Both the position numbers and the translations under genes were made by a program. From Kiloniellales bacterium (GTDB lineage: Bacteria; Pseudomonadota; Alphaproteobacteria; Kiloniellales; JAKSBE01): DNA of 33,635 nt. Positions 32,898-33,635 of this stretch are shown here, in pieces. The DNA lies in NCBI GenBank assembly GCA_028282935.1, contig JANQGU010000357.1:1-33635 (forward strand), in the 5' to 3' direction. How positions within the stretch are numbered: position 1 is the stretch's first letter; every line of letters starts with the position of its first letter. Below the pieces are notes generated by a model. It saw only the letters and a program-made list of their open reading frames with translations, did not search any database and had not been told where the DNA came from.

Positions 32898-33635
32898 ATG
32901 CGTGCCTTGACGACTTTCTTCCTGGCTCTCTTCATCGTCGCGCCCGTCTCATCGGTCCAGGCGGAGACGCCGCCGCTGATCGACCCGGCCTTCGAGGTGC
33001 CGGACCTCTCGCTCGAAGCCGCCAAGCTGGAGCAGCGCCTGCTGCTGCTGGCCGAGATCCAGGACGCCGAGATCCAGGAGGGGGGCCGCCAGGGCGGCGA
33101 GACCCAGGAGCTTCGGGAAAGGCTGACCCGGCTTCTCGACGCCTCGGGCCTCCGGCGCAGGGGCGCCAGCCAGGCGGAGATCCGGACGATCCGTAACGGC
33201 GCGCGCGCCTCGGACTGGGCGAGCCTGGCACAGACCTATCTGGGCGGGCATCATTTCGAGGACGCTGCGGCGGCGGCCTACCTGAGCTACGAGAAGGCGG
33301 AGACCGAGCTGCGCCGCTCGCGGGCCCTGGGCACCCTGGCCGAGGTCTACCTGCGCCAGGGCGAGGACCGCACCGCAGTCAACCTCTACAACAGGGCGGT
33401 CGAGATCCTCCCGGACAGCCAGAACCGCCGGCGGCTCGAGGTCCTGGTCGAAAGGCTGAAGCTGCGCCTCGTCGAGGTCGACGTGGAAAGCGACAACGCG
33501 GTGCCGCGCGCCTGCGTCGTCTTCTCCCAGAAGCTACGCAAGCCCTTGCCCCTGAAACCGGCCGACTACATCGCGCTGGAGCCGGCCGAGGACGTCGACG
33601 TCTCGGCCTCGGGCGAGCGGCTCTGCCTCCGCGGC
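32898..33635 (+). CDS. N-terminus of a probable alpha-2-macroglobulin family protein (partial)
   Basis: Only the first 246 residues are in the window. There is a signal peptide (MRALTTFFLALFIVAPVSSV, likely cleaved after QA at 22). A helical region with a TPR-like unit follows (SRALGTLAEVYLRQGEDRTAVNLYNRAVEIL). After it comes VDVESDNAVPRACVVFSQKL...ADYIALEPAEDVDVSASGERLCLRG, which resembles the first macroglobulin-like domain of bacterial alpha-2-macroglobulins. These are large periplasmic protease traps, often near a penicillin-binding protein 1C gene. GGGG lies before the ATG at 32898. The thioester and bait regions would be beyond the right edge. Confidence 0.65.
   Translation, partial: MRALTTFFLALFIVAPVSSVQAETPPLIDPAFEVPDLSLEAAKLEQRLLLLAEIQDAEIQEGGRQGGETQELRERLTRLLDASGLRRRGASQAEIRTIRNGARASDWASLAQTYLGGHHFEDAAAAAYLSYEKAETELRRSRALGTLAEVYLRQGEDRTAVNLYNRAVEILPDSQNRRRLEVLVERLKLRLVEVDVESDNAVPRACVVFSQKLRKPLPLKPADYIALEPAEDVDVSASGERLCLRG

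Overview
The window is about 33.6 kb of very GC-rich DNA with strong G/C bias at third codon positions. Gene content points to an alphaproteobacterium, most likely of the Rhodospirillales/Kiloniellales type. The supporting features are the linked order kdsD-lptC-lptA-lptB-rpoN-hpf-ptsN, a short RNase D, an Hsp20 plus DUF1150 pair, a DUF2336 protein and an NDUFA9-like protein. The order assignment is an inference from gene order and protein families; no database search was possible. No phage, insertion sequence or CRISPR array was seen.

Left part (1-8.0 kb): glutamate synthase is encoded on the minus strand with an unusual order. gltD comes first, then a possible small membrane peptide, then a secreted DUF2059 protein, then gltB, which runs off the left edge. 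An AT-rich divergent region with a perfect 7-7-7 inverted repeat separates gltD from uppP (undecaprenyl-diphosphate phosphatase). An NDUFA9-like NAD(P)-binding protein is convergent with uppP. Next comes tRNA-Leu(CAG) with a short RNase D directly behind it.

Centre (9.1-16.1 kb): a compact envelope and nitrogen-control cluster. It contains kdsD (Kdo precursor), lptC-lptA-lptB (LPS transport), rpoN (sigma-54), hpf (ribosome hibernation) and ptsN (EIIA-Ntr). It ends at a perfect 11-bp stem shared with the opposing hsp20-DUF1150 operon. The hsp20 leader has features of a heat-sensing RNA.

Middle right (16.4-25.4 kb): a candidate terminator or attenuator, a 65-residue small ORF, a DUF2336 protein, and a HerA/FtsK-like ATPase with a disordered N-terminus of about 410 residues carrying five copies of a short SIR(K/R) motif. 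Then follow a GNAT acetyltransferase, a convergent ThDP enzyme of the acetolactate synthase family, two mutually homologous intergenic palindromes, an M48 metallopeptidase and a small TTG-initiated ORF.

Right part (25.5-33.6 kb): a DUF2147 protein with a flavin monooxygenase. A perfect FNR/FixK-type box lies in front of a three-gene ABC exporter (ATPase, eight-TM permease, periplasmic adaptor with a Cys-Pro-Cys motif). After it come a REP-like double palindrome, an AllA-like protein, and the N-terminus of what looks like an alpha-2-macroglobulin family protein.

Most genes are ordinary housekeeping. The best candidates for new biology are the regulatory and repeat structures: the three-armed leader at 16.46-16.53 kb, the paired palindromes at 23.88-24.00 kb, the FNR-box exporter, the SIR(K/R) repeats in the HerA-like protein and the hsp20 leader.
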